Positions 25,347 through 37,057 of a stretch of 64,000 nt of DNA are shown here, one piece after another. The position numbers were made by a program, and so were the translations under genes. This DNA is from Oxyruncus cristatus (lineage: Eukaryota; Chordata; Aves; Passeriformes; Cotingidae), in the NCBI GenBank assembly GCA_013399855.1, contig VXAY01004336.1:311760-375759 (forward strand). The letters are read 5' to 3'. The first letter of the stretch is position 1; each line of letters begins with the position of its first letter. The notes under the pieces are model-generated. The model did not search any database. It saw only the letters and a list, made by a program, of their open reading frames with translations, and was not told where the DNA came from.

Positions 25347-28300
25347 CTTTGATTTTGTGGACTGTATGGTATGAATTTTCCTCAAATAGAAAGCTACGGT
25401 GCTGGTCAAAATATCTCTTAATCCACATAAGATGAGCAGTACCTGCATATTTATTAAATACTTAACTGATGAAAAAGCAAGTTAGAAAAATCCTCCTAAT
25501 CAGTAGGATTAAAATAGAGACAGCCTCCAAGGATTTACTTGCATGTTGTTTAACTGAGAGATTGCACAAACCACACTCAAAGTGGGACAGAAACAGAAGG
25601 AAAAACATAGGGTTTGTAGCAAAAAAAATCCAGCCATGACATATATTAGTGCAGTGTGAGAAAATAAAAAAGTAATAAACAAAAATAGATATTGAATTAA
25701 ATCAGCGCCTGGAAAGCTAAGGGAACACAATGTTCCTAATGACTGTCCTGCAAACCTTTACTTAGGCAAATGTTCTGTGCTCATGCAAACAGCTCTATTT
25801 TTGTTCACTGGACTGTCCATGTAAGGATAAAATTTTGCAGCTGAGTTCCTAAAAGACTTAAGTATACTTATTTGCTTATTCATGTCTTATTAATATAATG
25901 TAATCTGCTATCTCCTGTTACTTGTCCTGGGAGACTCAAGTAAATCTTAACATAAATTTCTAAGATCCAAAATCAGCAAAATATATTTACTATACATACA
26001 CTGAGACAGAATCCTCAGCTTATTTTGAACAAGTAATTATGGTCTTTTTTTCTTCCCCCAAAGATTGTAATTGAGGACATGACCTTTAAATTTCTATCCA
26101 TTGCGTCTAAGAATCAGAGCAATATTTTAAATTATTTCACAAAAATAATTCAGCTAATATCAAAGAAGCCCCCAGTATATTCAAACGTCCAGCTTGATCT
26201 CTACAAGTTTTCCACTCCAAGCCCTGAGGATTACATAGCAATGTTATTTTTCAAATTACTGTTTCAGTTTTCTGGACTCATGATAACTTTAGATAAATGC
26301 ATACTTTCTTTCCAGCTGATACATGATCTTCTTTTAGTCTGTAGCTGAACTAATTTTAAATTACAGAAATACGCAGAAAATGGAGACAGAAACCAAGTGG
26401 TCTTAACAGATGTGATCTCATCAGGGTTCCATTTGTTAAAGGAAATCATTGAATATTAACTAAAAGTTAATTAGACCTAATTGCCAATTAGAAAGGAAAA
26501 GCAATTTGAAACAATCTTCTGCCAGTGTCTTATTATTACCTTTGAGATGTTTAAATCTTAAAAAGGATATGCTACCTGCCCACATATCAGTTGTAGTATG
26601 CGAAGTCCATTGCTAAGTTCTGGTTAATTAAAGCGAGCCTCTCAGACCCCAAAGCATCCAAAGGAAAAGAAAAACAACTTGTCTTGAAACACTGGAAATA
26701 CTGAAGGACTCACTAATTTGCTCTTTTTAGAAAAACATACACTTTTCTTTCAGTTTTTTTTTTCCAAAGCTCTTCATTTTCAAAAATAGGTAAAGTGAGA
26801 CCAGTCTATATTGGGATGCAGAGATTATGCTAAAAGTGAAGGGACTTGCTTCTGTTTCATAAAAAGAAAGCGGATTTTGATGTGTAAGCTTAACCACCAG
26901 ACTTTGCATTTCAGACCATTAGCTGTACAGTCAAGATGACTTATATCCTTATTGCTTATAGACTTACAGACTTATTGCTACAAAAACAATTCTGTGTACT
27001 TTGTCTAGTAGGTACCTTAGTAAAATACAGCCCTGGAGAGACAGGAGCTCAAATTTTCCATGGATCATACACTTTTCATACATATTTAGGAAAATAAAAG
27101 AGTACTAAGACGTGCATCATAGCTGGCAAGAATACAAGTGGAATGGTGAGGTTGATCAGTGACTATTGTCTGCATTGAACTGTTTTGGTCCCTCTTTGAA
27201 AACTAACATGGGCAGTGGTGTGAGGAAAGGTGCAGAGATACTTTCTTTTATCTCCTCAACTTCTGTCACATCTTAAGGAAACTCAAAGTAGGGTGCAGTT
27301 GACACAGTCATTTGCAGGGAAAATAATGCAAAATATCAGAGTAAGAATCTTAGTTCAGGGTCTAGTTTTTTTATTATTATCTTGGCCCTTAATTTTTCAA
27401 ATAAAATATTATTTTTATGAGAATTAGCTCTTTGGATAGAACAAGAAACTTCTACTTATCTTTGAGCCCATCTCATAAAAAACCAGCACCTGTGCCTACC
27501 TAATCATTCCAGTTCTTGAAGGGCCACTGTTATTGTTAATTAACAAAGTTCCAATGCAGCAAATTTGTCACCACTTCAGTGAAACACTGGTTGTTGTCCC
27601 AACCTACCACACTGACTTTGAAAATCTTTAAATAAGATAAAATTACACTGTCTGAAGTAAGAATTGATGGATGTCTCTAGGCACCTTTCACTAAGTTTGT
27701 GTTCTGCATTCACATTACAGAGCACAGTTTTATTAAAAGAATTATTAGACAGAGCCTTAAGGCTACTATGGGAAAGTTTTGAAAGAAGGAATAGAAATTC
27801 ACCTCTCAGGTCTCATTATGAAAAGAAAGATCTACTGAGATAAAAGTGACATGTAAATTCTTTCCCATACTTCTGCACATTAATAGTATTTCTGCCTTAA
27901 GGATCTGGGGCAATATTTAATATTGTTCTCTAGGATGACAAAGAAATATTTTTTTTTTTTTAGATATCTTCTTGAACAGACTGTCTATAATCTGGACATG
28001 ATAATAATAATCCAGTTCCAAAATAAGCTCTTTATAGCATAATGTTTATTCTTAACAAACAATTATTGTCAGTGGCCTGTGCAGCTCCTTAGTAACCACA
28101 AAGACATTCTGTGGCACAGAATCTAGTCACTTCAATATTTGTTTTATAGCTTCTGAGTAAAAATAAAAATAAAACAGCAAAGAATCAGTAAGAATGAAAG
28201 CAACAGCAGAAATAATATTTACCAAAATTGCAGGAGAAAAGTACAGGCAGCAAAAATTCATCTATCAATACATTGCAGGAGATTGCCTTACTTAATCTGT

Positions 28301-29177
28301 CTGGTTCCATGAATACCAGAAATACAGAGACATATTTGGTTTCTTTTCTACTTTTGTTTCATGCTCTATGCCCTCATTCAGCACATATTTACTTATCCTA
28401 GGTTGAGCAGTTACATTGCTCTGTTCACCAAAAATACCTCAAGATATCACAAAGCATATTCTGATAAAACCTTTTCTTATTATGAAAGTATCTTCCAATT
28501 TATTTATTTTTTAATTTTTTTCATATGACACATTCATTCACTAAAAGGTGGGATGAGAAAATGAGAAACCAAGGTACATCTACTTTCTAACAGTAATTTT
28601 CGTTGTGGAAGAAAACTTCAACTCCTTGCCTCTCGTCTTCAGTAAAGTAAGTGAATGCTATTGAGAGCACAGAATGTATTCCCGAGTACTTATAAAAGTG
28701 TATTCCTAACAGATAGCTACCAAAGTCACCTACTAATTGACCTTATGTGGAATTCTGTAGCTTGTCTATACTATCAATATTACATTCTTGTTTGTGTTGT
28801 GCACGGTAAACTTCACAGGTATTTTCCAATCTCAAAAACCCTCATGGAAATTCTTAACCCCCTGAAATTTCACAAACACTGTTTTGTTGCACTCAATGGG
28901 AAAAACTGACCTTTTTGTTGTCACAGTACAAACCTCTCCCTTGTCAGCAAACAAAAATCCATTATCTGTTAGTAATATAGGACCCATAGCACAGAGACAG
29001 GACTAGTATTAACCCTTCTGTCTTGGTCCTGCATCCAGCCCAGGTCAAGCTTAAAATGCGACTATCAAATTCTTCTGCACAGGGATCACAACTTCTTTTG
29101 TATAAACAGTCACGACAAGTTGTTTAGTATAAACTATACATAACGGTAGAGGAGGTAAGAGAAGGTAGATATGAAGT

Positions 29178-29204
29178 ATTAATTAATTAATTAATCAATT
29201 AATC
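29178..29204 (-). repeat. (ATTA)n microsatellite, probable LINE 3' tail
   Basis: The tract consists of ATTA units with one interruption (a C). It lies about 150 bp beyond the stop codon of the minus-strand LINE coding remnant, where the element's 3' end should be. Several LINE groups, RTE among them, end in short tandem repeats rather than poly-A. Calling it the tail is inference from position; it could be an independent microsatellite. Confidence 0.5.
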
Positions 29205-29355
29205 TATTTTATTAATTCTGGCTAAATTTCTGCTAGAAGTGATTGCGTGTTCCCCTGGTACTTCTTGTGGAATTTAAGCTTCCCACTCCATCAGTGGCTC
29301 AGGCAAAGCAGAACATAGGCTTAAGAAATGCCCCCCTTGTCAGCTATTTCATTTT

Positions 29356-30062
29356 TCAGGTTACTGACATTTCATCATCATGGCTAGGCTTCACGAACGA
29401 AGATTTGCAAGGACTCTACCCACACTTGCTATAAGCACATTGGTGGCTAAAAAGGCCAATGCGAGATAGACAAGTCCGGTTGCAAAAGGGACAGCAGAAA
29501 GTCCCCCTTGATGGTACTGGCAAGACTTGGTTCTTTCTGCGTTGTCTTTTCTCCTCAGAAATGAATCTGCATGTGTTCTTGAAAGAAGTAGCAGCATTAT
29601 AGATGGTGTGTCTCCAGGCCTCCCGATTGGAGACCAGAGTAGACCAATGATGGTGGTCGATATGACCGAGGCTGAGATGTTGTTTCAGTATCTCCTCTTC
29701 AGGGCTCCTCTCTTGCGGCAGCCAGTGGCGAGTTCACCACAGAGCACAATCTTGGGGAGGCAGTAGTCCTCCATCCTGGAGACGTGCCCTGCCCAATGCA
29801 GTTGTGTTCTCAGCAGCATGGCCTCAATGCTCGTGACCGCTGCCTGTTCAAGGACAGACACATTAGTCACATAGTCCAGTGGATGTTCAGGATTGTACGG
29901 AGGAAACAGTGATGGAAGCGTTCTAAGAGTCTCAAGCGGTGGTGGTAGATGACTCATGATTCGGACCCATACAAAAGAGTAGACAAAACAACAGCTTTGT
30001 AAACACTAATCTTTGTACTTTTTCTTCAGGTGTTCATTACACCAAACTCTTTTACGGAGTTT
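29356..30062 (-). pseudogene. LINE ORF2 C-terminal segment (pseudogene)
   Basis: Read from 30062 downward, the remnant gives KRVW, HLKK, VYKAVVLSTLLYGSES, a stop, then RLRLLERFHHCFLRTILNIHW. After a frameshift it continues VTNVSVLEQAAVTSIEAMLL, GHVSRMED, PKIVLCGELATG and an HIDHHHWSTL-like stretch. It ends in a zinc-knuckle region at about 29430-29499 (CPFC, then SRIGLFSH). In the family as I know it the last zinc ligand is a cysteine after the histidine; here the equivalent position reads Tyr, so the knuckle is broken. An in-frame stop follows soon after, and the ancestral stop is probably TGA at 29356-29358 after an acidic HDDEMS string. This is the thumb and C-terminal part of a LINE reverse transcriptase protein. 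At least two frameshifts and two stops are visible. Confidence 0.8.
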
Positions 30063-30456
30063 TCCAAAAGAATGGTGTGAAACAAGGTTGCGTTCTTGCA
30101 CCAATTTTATTCATGATCTTCTTCAGCAGGATGCTCCAAAGGGCCACGGCAGACCTCAATGAAGAAAATGGTCTACATCCGATATCGTACTGATGGAAGC
30201 CTATTCAACCTAAGGCGACTGAAGGCCCACACCAAGACTCTCAATCATCTTGCCTGTGAGCTGCTTTTTGCTGACGATGCCGCCCTTGCTACCCACACAG
30301 AAGCAGCTCTGCAGCGTTTAACATCCTGCTTTGCAGAGGCTGCTGAGCTTTTCAGGGTAAAAAGTCAGCTTGAAGAAGATGGAAGTTTTCTACCAACCTG
30401 CACCTCAGGAAGTTTTCCATCATCCCCATATCATCACTGGTGAATCAGAGCTAATA
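30062..30456 (+). pseudogene. LINE reverse-transcriptase core, inverted segment
   Basis: Plus-strand translation shows GVKQGCVLAPILF at about 30074, the RT motif around the active-site fold. It then shows YRTDGSLFNLRRLKAHTKT and the catalytic FADDAAL motif, with FADD at 30267-30278. The catalytic Asp pair is intact. A frameshift near 30165 separates the first motif from the second block, and another near 30360 precedes YQPAP and the terminal HHPHIITGESEL. Similarity stops at about 30456 and the following sequence is unrelated AT-rich DNA. Its orientation is opposite to the C-terminal segment of the same element next to it, and the two meet head to head near 30055-30070. Confidence 0.8.
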
Positions 30457-31084
30457 TTATTTAATTCAAAACTTAAACCATAAGGTCTTCATTCTTTATG
30501 TTCGGGTTTCCAGTCCACAGGGCCAAAACTGATCTCAAGTCACAGGAAAGTGTATGAACAGTTTTTGTGTCTGGAGAAGTCCACAGGCAGTGTGCAGAGC
30601 AGGAGACCACAGACAGGCTGTGGTGTGGGTGGGGAAGCTACAGCTTAGTGTTGCTAATGAAAGATGTGGTAGGTTCACACTGGTATTGTTAATGGTACAG
30701 CTAGCGAACTAAGAAGTTGAAAGGCAGTACAGGACAGTGGGCAGACCTGATGGTGTCTAAGGCACAGTCAGCAGCACCCTGAATAAACATCTAGTTAAAG
30801 AAAATTCAGAACGAAGTCAGGTTTTTACAGCCTGATGCAAAATCCATTAAAGTCAATGGAAAGACGCCTATCTGGAAGCATTTGAAAACCCCAGATGATA
30901 TTAAGAAATGGGTAGGCTCTAGGCTTCCTAAAAATAAAAGAGCAACATCCGTAACTTAATGGACCTTACCCCTGGCAATAAATGTGAGGAGGTTTCACCA
31001 AGAAAATTGATGTAGAAATTAATACAAAACAAATGACAGAACCTTATCCAAGTCTGGGATGAAAACCTTAGGACAGTCAAGAGG

Positions 31085-31098
31085 AAAAAAAAAAAAAA
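31085..31098. repeat. Poly-A tract (A14)
   Basis: Fourteen A follow GAGG. No adjacent retroposon body is recognised. Confidence 0.9.
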
Positions 31099-33228
31099 GA
31101 TATTTCACTTGAAGATCATTATGCATTTTACCCTCTTACTTTGTCTTTATGACTCCTAAGACAGTAAGTTCAATAGGGGCAGAAATTCAGTGCAGGGTGA
31201 ATGGTGAGCCATATTTTACCTCTTTGGGATCTGACCTATTTTTACTGCTTCACTGACTGAGTAGCCTGTGGCTATTGTGCCTTAAAGCCTGATATTCACA
31301 TTTGGTGGACAATTTCAAATTGCTACAGTTATTTGTACAGCGGAAAAAATTCTCTAGTTTTCTAGTGGCTAGTTTTCAATTGTTGGTTTTGGTTTTTTAG
31401 ATTTGTTTCTTTTCCCTATGGTAATGGGGCTTGACAGCACGACTCCCTCTTGGGGAGATTGGACATATGTAGCTTTTGATTTCTTCTGGAGAAAGGCGCA
31501 GCTAAATTAAAAACAGAAGAATGTTTTTCACAAAAGGAGAAAATTTCTACCCAGCTTGAGCTGTGGCACAACTTGAGTAACTTTGTGGGAGAAATCATGC
31601 TCCCTACTGGGGAACAATTGCCAGTGGCTCAGCACATTCCCAGTGGGCATGTCATTTTATCACAGTTTGCCTAAAATACCCTTAATTCCACTCATAATAG
31701 AAGCACCATGGAGTTACAAGAGGATTCATGTAAGAGAGAAGGTCCCAGTCATTCTAGTGAGAATGTTGTTTGGGTGAAGAGTTCATGATTTGGCCCACAA
31801 ACAAGAATGATCTTTTAGGTAAGATGTCAATGAAACTCTGGGTGTGAGTGCAGGGTATCTCATAATCTCTTTCATGGCCGTGAATAAAGCTCTTTATTTC
31901 CCTGTGTCTTGGTTACCTACCAGTGATGTTTCCTTCTCTAACAGAAGTGTTCTGAAGAGTTCATTAATATTTGTGAAGTATTTAAATGAAGAACTTACTG
32001 AAGAAGAAATAATTCAGGTCTGGGCGCCTGGGTGCACACTATTATTCCCAGCACAAAAGAAAACCAAACAAATCCCTAATTGATTCAGAGTGTTGAGGAA
32101 GTGTTCTTCCATGTTTCCCAGATGGCAAAAAATCTCAATGTATACAAAATATCAATAGGACAAGCAATTGTGCTTGAAGCAGAAACTTTGACGCTGTGCC
32201 TCAACTTAACTAGAACCATCTGCTTGTGCATGAACAGTAGTAATAGACTTGGAAAAAAGCCACAAAGCAGAGTACATGGTCAAAACCAGGTGATAAGTAA
32301 GTAACAGTAGAATTCAGTTCGTTGCAAAGTGGTGAGAACAGGTTTGTCAACTGTAGTCAAGAAGAGGTCCAATTAAAAAAAAAGTCCTCAGCAAGTCTGA
32401 CCCTGCAATTAATCACAATAGTTTAATGCAGTAACAATTACCTGCAGCTTAAATGATAGCTAGAAGAGCAAAAGGCTTTCTAGGAGACAAAGGCATGATC
32501 TTGGAAATGAAACTTGCGAATTTCATCCTTTGTACCTGCAATTGGTACCCTGTGAGATAATGTGCCCAATGCATTACCAAACCAACATGGCTAGCCCAGT
32601 TATCAGGTTGGAGAGAGATCCCTTTGAAAATGTGGTTTATAGTCAGTCTGAAAAGATGCACAGTGCACGACCAGAGGGGAAAGCAAAATATTTGAATTTT
32701 AGTGTAATGCTCGAAATTTTGATGTGTTTATTACTATTTTCCCTTAGATTGTCTAAAGTGTTTTAAATCTTCAGCCTTGAATGTACAAAGAAAAATATTT
32801 TTGGATGTGAGGGAGCAGTCAACATGTATTACAAAAATATTTTAACTTTTAGGTGGATCCTCATGAGACGGAAGTGGCAGGCAAGTTCAAATGAAATGAA
32901 CACAGAATCTGAATCACATACAATTTATTTCAAGATTCTAACAATATTGTCAATGTTCTCTGTTCAAGTAATATGGTTTTTATTTCATTATTCTATTACA
33001 TTAGAGCAGTTACTGTACAATTAATAAGAACTGATTACTTTCTCTAATGAGTCATTGTTTACCATTGTGGACTATTAGTTTAGCTTAGGGTCTTGAGCCT
33101 AAAAGCACAATTTTTGCAAAACACTTAAGGCAATCATAAGTCCATAGAAGCCTTCTGTATAACCTATTTTACTGACAAACAATTACATTTTAGATTGAAG
33201 AGGTGAAATGATTAAGAATATTTGACTT

Positions 33229-33364
33229 AGTTGCCATGACAGCATGCATTTTTCATCAGGCAGAGTGTAATTACTACAATTTCAATGATGTAAAATCAAG
33301 AAAGATGATAACAAACAGCAGAACCATGGAGATATTGCCATTGCAACCAGGTTGCCATGGCAAC
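33229..33364. promoter_or_regulatory. Candidate RFX-responsive element cluster
   Basis: The core is the perfect 14-bp palindrome GTTGCCATGGCAAC at 33351-33364, which fits the RFX X-box consensus GTNRCC-(N0-3)-RGYAAC in both halves. Just upstream, TTGCCATTGCAAC at 33335-33347 is an imperfect copy with both half-site elements. A further half-site, GTTGCCATGAC, starts at about 33230. The intervening DNA is unique-looking, with homeodomain-type TAATTAC and GCATGC. RFX1-family dimers bind symmetric X-boxes, and clustering is typical of enhancers. That this is an enhancer is inference; no gene is visible nearby to assign it to. Confidence 0.4.
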
Positions 33365-35100
33365 AGTGATAATAATCTCAGTGATAGATGTTTTCTCTTG
33401 CTCTTTCCATTTTGTACGGTTATAACATTCAGAGCCAGTTTTTACCACAGCTTTTTATAGTTTATTAGACTGTCAAAATAGTTTATGAGATGTTGTTGCA
33501 AAGGAAATGACTGAGTTCCGCAGCCTAATAAAAATGCCAAATACTCTGTTTACATACTGTTCCAGCATTTAACAAACATTAAAAAATTGTATGAAAAATG
33601 ATTTGATATTGTATCTATATTAATCAATTTGCAAGGCATAAGCTCTGTCACTGAAGGTCAAATGAATACCTTCCAAGCATTACTTTTAGAGAGTTCTTTT
33701 AAAGTTTATTCTTGACACCATGCTGCTAACTCCTTTTACCTGAGCTTTGCAAAACAAGCAGCTCACAGGAAACACATCATAAGGCCAGTAGAAAGTTAGC
33801 TAGAAAAATCCTAATAACGATTTAAATAATGTAGGAACATTTATTTACTTGACATCAAAGAAGTGGTCAATGCAGATTAAAGGATATTTTATTTACTGAA
33901 CCTATACCATAGACATGAGATAGCACAAAAAAAGTAAGATAATGTGTGCATGTTTTTTATAGAAATGTATAACTATACATATACAAAAAACTGTTGTGTG
34001 CATATGCTATTTTATACAGTATGTTTGAAGTGTATATATGAAGACAGAGAATAAATAATACCTTCACAATGTTACCTCATGCTATATAGATATCAGAAGG
34101 CATTGATTAGTAAAGGAAGCATTGAGATTTACCTCTGAAACAGAAGCAAACACCCTTTTTTATACGTTTAAAGACTGACTTTCTAAATCTGAAACAATAA
34201 CTCTGGGGAGCAATGTAATTTTAATGGGAATTTTTAGAACTGTTTGCAAAGGAAATAGTTAAATATCCTTTTTTATTTTTCCCAATCTTCTCCCTACGCT
34301 TAACAAAAGTCACTATCCATCTTAAAAAACAAGCATGGACATATTGTGAGAAACAAACACATTTAAAATCTGAATAATGACTACAACAAATTACTGTTCT
34401 TCATTGAAATTACCTCAAATGGACATACACAACTGAAAGAATTGCTAGAACTATAGCTTTTCCTACCATCCAGTTTGGCCAGCTGCCTTATATATCTGCT
34501 CAGCACTGAGACCTTCAGTAGAGAACAAAACTGTGAGAGGAAGGGAGGGACTTCTAAAATGTTGTGGTTAAATAGGTGGTGATTTGGCAGAAAATGCAGA
34601 AAAAACATGAATGATTATGCTTCGAGGTGTTAATAGGTATTTGAGGACCAACATGGGAGACTGTTGCCATAATACCACGCCACTGTTGACTGGTAGCATC
34701 AGTGTCAGTCATGCTGCTCCCAAAACTCTTGATGTGTCAAGGAGCACAGCTCCTTCATCATTTGGACCTGGCTCTGCTCATCCCACAATACATGGAGGCA
34801 AATGTACATACTGTATTTCCTCAAGAAAAATGGCTAGATTTTCATTTTAGAGAACTGATAACAGGTCCTAAAGTTTTTCTTTAGTGTTTGAGACAACTGT
34901 AACCCACAGCTACCAGTCACTCTTTGACTCTTTTTTGAAAATAGAGGAAAATAAAGAAAAAGCACTGGAAAAAGCCAAACATTAAGTTTGTTAATAGAAC
35001 TACTAAGTGCTAGTGACAGTTTATTCCTTTGGCGCTTATACTTTTGATGAACTAGATATTTTCAAATTGTAACCCATGCTTGGGGAAAAAACAAATTAAT

Positions 35101-35120
35101 TATCTATCTATCTATCTATC
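35101..35120. repeat. (TATC)5 microsatellite
   Basis: Five consecutive TATC tetranucleotides, preceded by ATTAAT. A short perfect tetranucleotide repeat. Confidence 0.95.
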
Positions 35121-36641
35121 CCAAACCAAGTTAGATTTAAATGTATATACCTCATTACAGTTAATGGATAACATATGTTTACATTTTTTATGTTGCTTGG
35201 AAAACTTTTCTTTGCTGTATATGTTAAATGTGAATAGAGCATGTATGTGTGGGTGAGAGAGGAGATGAAGGAAGTCTGGTCTCCAAGGAGATCCAGTGTA
35301 AAAGTTGACAAACGATATGCAGTATCTGAGGTTACACAATCACAGACAAACTCAGAGATGTTTTAAGACCTACTAACTTTGTTGAGACTACAAGGCTGAT
35401 CCTAACAGTACCTTTGGTATAATTTCTTTAGTTCAATTTTATCAGATTCTGATATCTTTTTTTAATATCAAAAAATTGTGCAGTGAGCATATAGTCTTAG
35501 TATTCAAATATGATTTTTTTCTCTCAGTTTCACATCATTACTCTTAATTAGGCTTTCTTGCAATTAAATAATTTGGATTTAAATCTTGCTGTTGAAAGAT
35601 CAAATATGTGTAGTTCCATTTTCATTTATGGTTTAATTAATATGTACTAAATGACACCATCAGCTTAACAGAAACTTCTGCCTGAAGGTCCTTTTGCTTT
35701 GTATTCTTATTCATACTAAGTATAAATTCTACAAAAAACCCCCCCATAACTGAATGAAATTTGAGGCAAAAGAAAGAATCTGATTGGCAGCGGGAGCCAA
35801 GGGAAAGAATAAGAAGGCTTTAAGCTACTTTAATTCTTTTTTTGAAACGAAGCAGTTTCCAGGATGGTGGCATCTCTTTAAATAAGCTTTTCTTCCCAAG
35901 GATACTGATCCCTCCAGCCAACTCACCATTTCTGCTGCTCTTCTTTAAAGCTTTTTCCAGATTCACAGTATCTTTTTTTGATAATGTGCAGCCCCAAAAA
36001 AAAAAAATCCACTAGCATTCAGTAGTCTAACTGGGATGACATAGGAGCTGTAGAGATACTGTTACTTGCCTCCTGCACCATATGATGTCTTTGTGCATGC
36101 AGCTGAAAATTGCACTGCCCTTTTCTGGCAGCTGTTACAGTTTGCAAATTGATGAATACTTTGCTGTCCACAGTTAATCCCATGTGTTTCTCGAACCATT
36201 ATTACTTACCAGGTTTATCTCCTTCATCAAATGAACATCCTTGCATTATATCTGCCAAATACTATTATACATTATGCCAAATTTAATTTTTTTGTTTGTT
36301 TGTGTGTGTTTTTTTGTTTATACAGTTACAGAACCCAGTGCTTTTCATCTATTTCTCCTTGGTCTCTGAGGTGTTTAAACTTCTTCCACTCTTTGAATTT
36401 CACTAATAGACCTGGCTAGTAATGACTTAAAAAAAATTATAAATAACTTCCAGTGACCATCAATCCTGCTCGTGCCTCGCTACACTTTCTCCAACTCAGT
36501 GCGTTCCATTCATCATTACTTCGTGTTTATTGTTTTTTTGGTCACTTTTCAGATCTCAAAACAGTCTACATCCTCAATTCTTATTTGTATTAAATCTAGG
36601 TGCAAATGCTAGCTATCACCCATCAGCCAATTTTGCAGTTT

Positions 36642-36690
36642 GAAGGAAATAAAGAAAGAATGAAAGAAAAAAAGAAAGTAAAAGAAAAAA
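36642..36690. repeat. GAAA-rich purine tract
   Basis: The tract is almost pure A/G, with repeated GAAA and AAAGAAAG units and only three or four T interruptions. Low-complexity sequence. Confidence 0.85.
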
Positions 36691-37031
36691 TCATCTGGAA
36701 AGCCATATGCTTGAGACTTGCCTAGTTTTAAAGTTAAATTTCATATGTATTGGTATTATGTTGGAGATTCTCAGAACTTCTGTTTGGAATATACACAAAA
36801 TTTTCACCAACTGTAATGAGCATTAATTATGACCTTTAAGGGTCTGTCTCTGCTTTCTGACATGGCATTCAGCACATACTGGCTATCATTCCATAGACAG
36901 CCCCTTGTAAGGGACATCCTTGGAGATTTTAAATGGGTGAGAGAGCTTTTTGCTGGTTTTCCCGACGACACATGAATTACACTAACATGAATAAACAGAA
37001 GGAAATTTAAACACAGAAATGGAAATTACAG

Positions 37032-37057
37032 TTTTGTGCACTTATTTTGTGCACTTA
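37032..37057. repeat. 13-bp tandem duplication
   Basis: TTTTGTGCACTTA occurs twice back to back without mismatch. Each copy contains the palindrome GTGCAC. An exact duplication of this length suggests a recent slippage event. Confidence 0.9.

Larger units (their letters stand above)
21564..29177. other. Non-coding AT-rich stretch, no recognisable gene
   Basis: The open frames here (for example minus-strand frames at 21837-22151 and 22950-23279) show no domain or motif I recognise and overlap frames in other registers. A T15 tract lies at 24022-24036 and an A/C-only tract at 25303-25346. No CR1, LTR or DNA transposon end is visible. The call is intergenic or intronic DNA. Confidence 0.7.
29178..30456 (-). 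mobile_element. Non-CR1 LINE, 5'-truncated with 5' inversion
   Basis: A dead copy of a non-LTR retrotransposon unrelated to the CR1 pieces in this window. From high to low coordinates on the minus strand it comprises: an inverted RT-core segment (plus-oriented, 30062-30456), the C-terminal ORF segment (minus, 30062-29356), a presumed 3' UTR (29355-29205) and an ATTA-type tail. The coding order within the family is RT core, then C-terminal tail. The RT core ends at a residue string ITGESEL and the C-terminal segment resumes near KRVW, so by family layout roughly 40-50 codons are missing between them. The head-to-head arrangement with a small internal loss is the signature of twin priming during target-primed reverse transcription. 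Several frameshifts and stops show it is inactive. No clear target-site duplication was found. The tail architecture is common in LINEs of fish and invertebrates and is unexpected in a bird. Clade assignment (RTE-like or other) is open. Confidence 0.8.
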
